64,000 nucleotides of DNA from Pyrenula massariospora (taxonomy: Eukaryota; Ascomycota; Eurotiomycetes; Pyrenulales; Pyrenulaceae): contig JAGFMI010000024.1 in NCBI GenBank assembly GCA_021030905.1, positions 62,001 through 126,000 on the forward strand, given 5' to 3'. The translations under genes were made by a program, and so were the position numbers. The notes beneath the pieces are model-generated. The model ran no database searches and was not told where the DNA came from. It was given only the letters and a program-made list of their open reading frames with translations. Positions within the stretch are counted from its first letter, which is position 1; every line of letters begins with the position of its first letter. Positions 62,285 to 64,000 of this stretch are shown in pieces.

Positions 62285-63942
62285 TCAAGGCACCATTTCA
62301 AACTTGAGATATCCGCACCAGCGACGTGCCTTGCGGTGCCAGTGATATATGATCCCGCCGCGGAAAGTATTGTCTGGCGTCTTCTCACTGCAAGCCCCGG
62401 TGATGTTCTTCGAATCCCCATCTTTTCCATCACCAGAGCGGCCAAACAAATCGGAGCAAGGAAAAGGCTCTTTACATCCATCCGCGTGGTAGGAGACCCC
62501 CCATCCATTCTGTTCCAACGAGAAGTCTGCTGGTGGAGCTCCAGAGTTTGGGTTGCCAAACTGATCGAATGCACCTTTGCATTGATCGGCGAGTGTGTTG
62601 AAGAACGATTGTGGTATCCCCCAGTCCTGGTCCGAGTGTCGTCCGACACCGGGAAGATACGCCTCGTAGCATTCTTGATGATCAAGCGTGTTACCGCCAG
62701 GAACGGGACCATCACCAGCTGTCGCGGGTAGATCTGGTACATCGGGAAGTTTCCCAAGAACATCTTCTAGCGTTGGTTCGCTCTGTGAAAGCTGCACGTG
62801 TAGACGGATAGCGCCAGCGTTAGGGCCAAGCGTCGTGGCAGCTCCGACTCCAGGGTGATATACGCTGAGATCCACGCAGCTGTCACCATTTGCTAGACGA
62901 GGAAAGACGACGGTGTATAAGAGCGGTTCGACTACGAGTAACAGGTCGTCATGATCGCGGGGTGCACAGAAGTCGTCGGCTTTGTCGTCACGACGAATAG
63001 GTATGTTCCTGCGTATTTTGTTATCACCGTCAACAGAGGACAATGGGAATGGCGTGGCTTCCCGTCCCCAGCGGCGATTATGTGGAGCACCAGGATACAG
63101 TCTGACCGTCATCTCGTGGTGATATTCGAGGGGAAGCAGGTTTATCACGGTCATGGTATCCGTGTACACACACCACTGGCTGTTTGGACATGATGGTAAC
63201 CCATTTTCAACTCGGTCCCACGGAGGGTAATCTGGTGGCGCAGATGCTAGGAATCATGTTTGAGAGAAACTCTTGCTTCCTAGATGCGGGATAGGTACTT
63301 ACGTGCTACCGGGTCTCTAGTTGAGAGCCGCATAATCAAATATCCGTCAACATCTCCATTTTTTCTAGAGCTGATCTCTAGGACAGCCTCAAACAGATGA
63401 ATTCTAGCGTACAGGAGTTAATTCGACTAGCTGGTGTAGCAAATACTTGTCAAGATTGTAATACTTTATCATATGCCTTATAGCAATTAAAGCCTGGTCT
63501 CGGAAATCTGGGTCCCCAAATGGAATGTCGAGGGAGATAGAAGGCTTTTGACAGGCATCACAGTGAGTTGCGACCTTGCAAACACCATCGGCTACTCTTT
63601 CCGCTCGTGAAGCAGGTATTTGAGCGTTTCGGAGCATCTTTTTTATGTCTTCTGATACATCTGGTAAAGTATGAGTGCAGTCGTAAATGGGGAGACATCA
63701 GACCAACAGTTCTCTTTCGTTCTCTTGACCCTGTTATTGAGCTGTTGGGACGCTTCTTGCTTATTCTGCTCGTTGCAATTTTGTGGAGGTAACCGAGAGA
63801 ATATCCGGTTGGACAAGTCGTTTACTTCTTTGCTGTTGATTGGGGCGTACTTATTGTCGGGACAGTAAGAAGCGCGTTTGGGCAATCCAGATTCATTGAA
63901 ATTCACGAATGGGACAAGAGATAACGCTTTTAGCAGCTTCAT
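62285..63942 (-). CDS. Unrecognised, probably secreted multi-exon protein (model unresolved at its 5' part)
   Basis: The last exon, 63246-62285, is best supported: SAPPDYPPWDRVENGLPSCP, CVYTDTMTVINLLPLEYHHE, then a Cys-containing end with PSFF-like and HWHRKARRWCGYLKFEMVP features. A 56-bp intron (63247-63302, GTAAGT) links it in frame to 63403-63303 (EAVLEISSRKNGDVDGYLIM), and a very short 43-bp intron (63404-63446) may link that to an upstream exon with VCKVATHCDACQKPSISL. ATG 63942 begins MKLLKALSLVPFVNFNES, a plausible signal peptide, but its frame does not connect to the next exon by any splice pair I find near 63,640-63,700. So either an exon boundary is missed or the gene is broken there. 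The protein family is not recognised. Gly/Asp/Pro-rich with paired Cys, it looks extracellular. Confidence 0.55.
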
Positions 63943-64000
63943 AATATTAACATCAACATATCCTTTATAATAGAGCGTTCCTGGGCATGCGTATGAGTGG

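Noticed and set aside
1-64000. A metabolite cluster around the MFS exporter, or transposons and virus-derived elements anywhere
   Set aside because: No backbone synthase or tailoring enzymes flank the transporter, and no terminal repeats, transposase, integrase or reverse-transcriptase motifs were seen in any frame.

Overview
This window is nuclear DNA of a filamentous ascomycete (Pezizomycotina). The grounds are short introns (about 43-95 bp) with CTAAC- or CTGAC-like branch sites, long serine/proline-rich proteins, and family content typical of the group: a PalC pH-response protein, a class IV chitin synthase, a fungal-type complex I 12.3-kDa subunit and a Ppc89-like spindle pole body protein. 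I cannot name the genus. I saw no rRNA, tRNA, CRISPR array, transposon or virus-derived element.

Layout. 1-300: 3' end of an unrecognised gene. 1.2-4.7 kb: polo-like kinase (+). 4.7-10.1 kb: the longest stretch without a supported gene, ending in a likely long leader for a bHLH factor (10.1-11.8 kb, +). 13.2-17.1 kb: large single-pass membrane protein. 18.4-20.4 kb: Ppc89/Cep57-like coiled-coil protein. 22.3-25.2 kb: MFS drug-efflux-type transporter with a long serine/arginine-rich tail. 26.1-30.6 kb: cupin_5 protein (+), polar protein (-), small F-box-like protein (+) and a proline-rich nuclear-type protein (-). 33.1-34.8 kb: disordered protein. 35.4-37.6 kb: Ofd1/Tpa1 prolyl dihydroxylase. 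38.1-42.5 kb: two tandem RBR-type ubiquitin ligase genes, the first degenerate. 43.1-44.6 kb: palC. 44.7-46.4 kb: complex I subunit and an unknown protein (both -). 47.1-49.3 kb: Skt5-type chitin synthase activator (-). 52.0-55.7 kb: class IV chitin synthase (+). 56.2-59.2 kb: TAF7 (-) and TAF3 (+), head to head. 59.5-60.5 kb: BTB protein. 61.5-61.9 kb: small cysteine-rich secreted protein. 62.3-63.9 kb: unresolved secreted-type gene (-).

How genes relate. Two divergent pairs join partners of one machine: the class IV chitin synthase with the Skt5 family known to activate that enzyme class, and TAF7 with TAF3, both TFIID subunits, separated by 80 bp. The RBR pair is a tandem duplication with an intron at the same codon; the upstream copy has lost the catalytic cysteine, several predicted zinc ligands and an uninterrupted frame. 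The bHLH gene uses a GC-AG intron inside the DNA-binding domain. Most other neighbours look functionally unrelated.

Starts were set on real ATG codons; many longest open frames extend upstream through TTG, GTG or CTG. All splice calls are from reading consensus sites and frame by eye. No database search was run.
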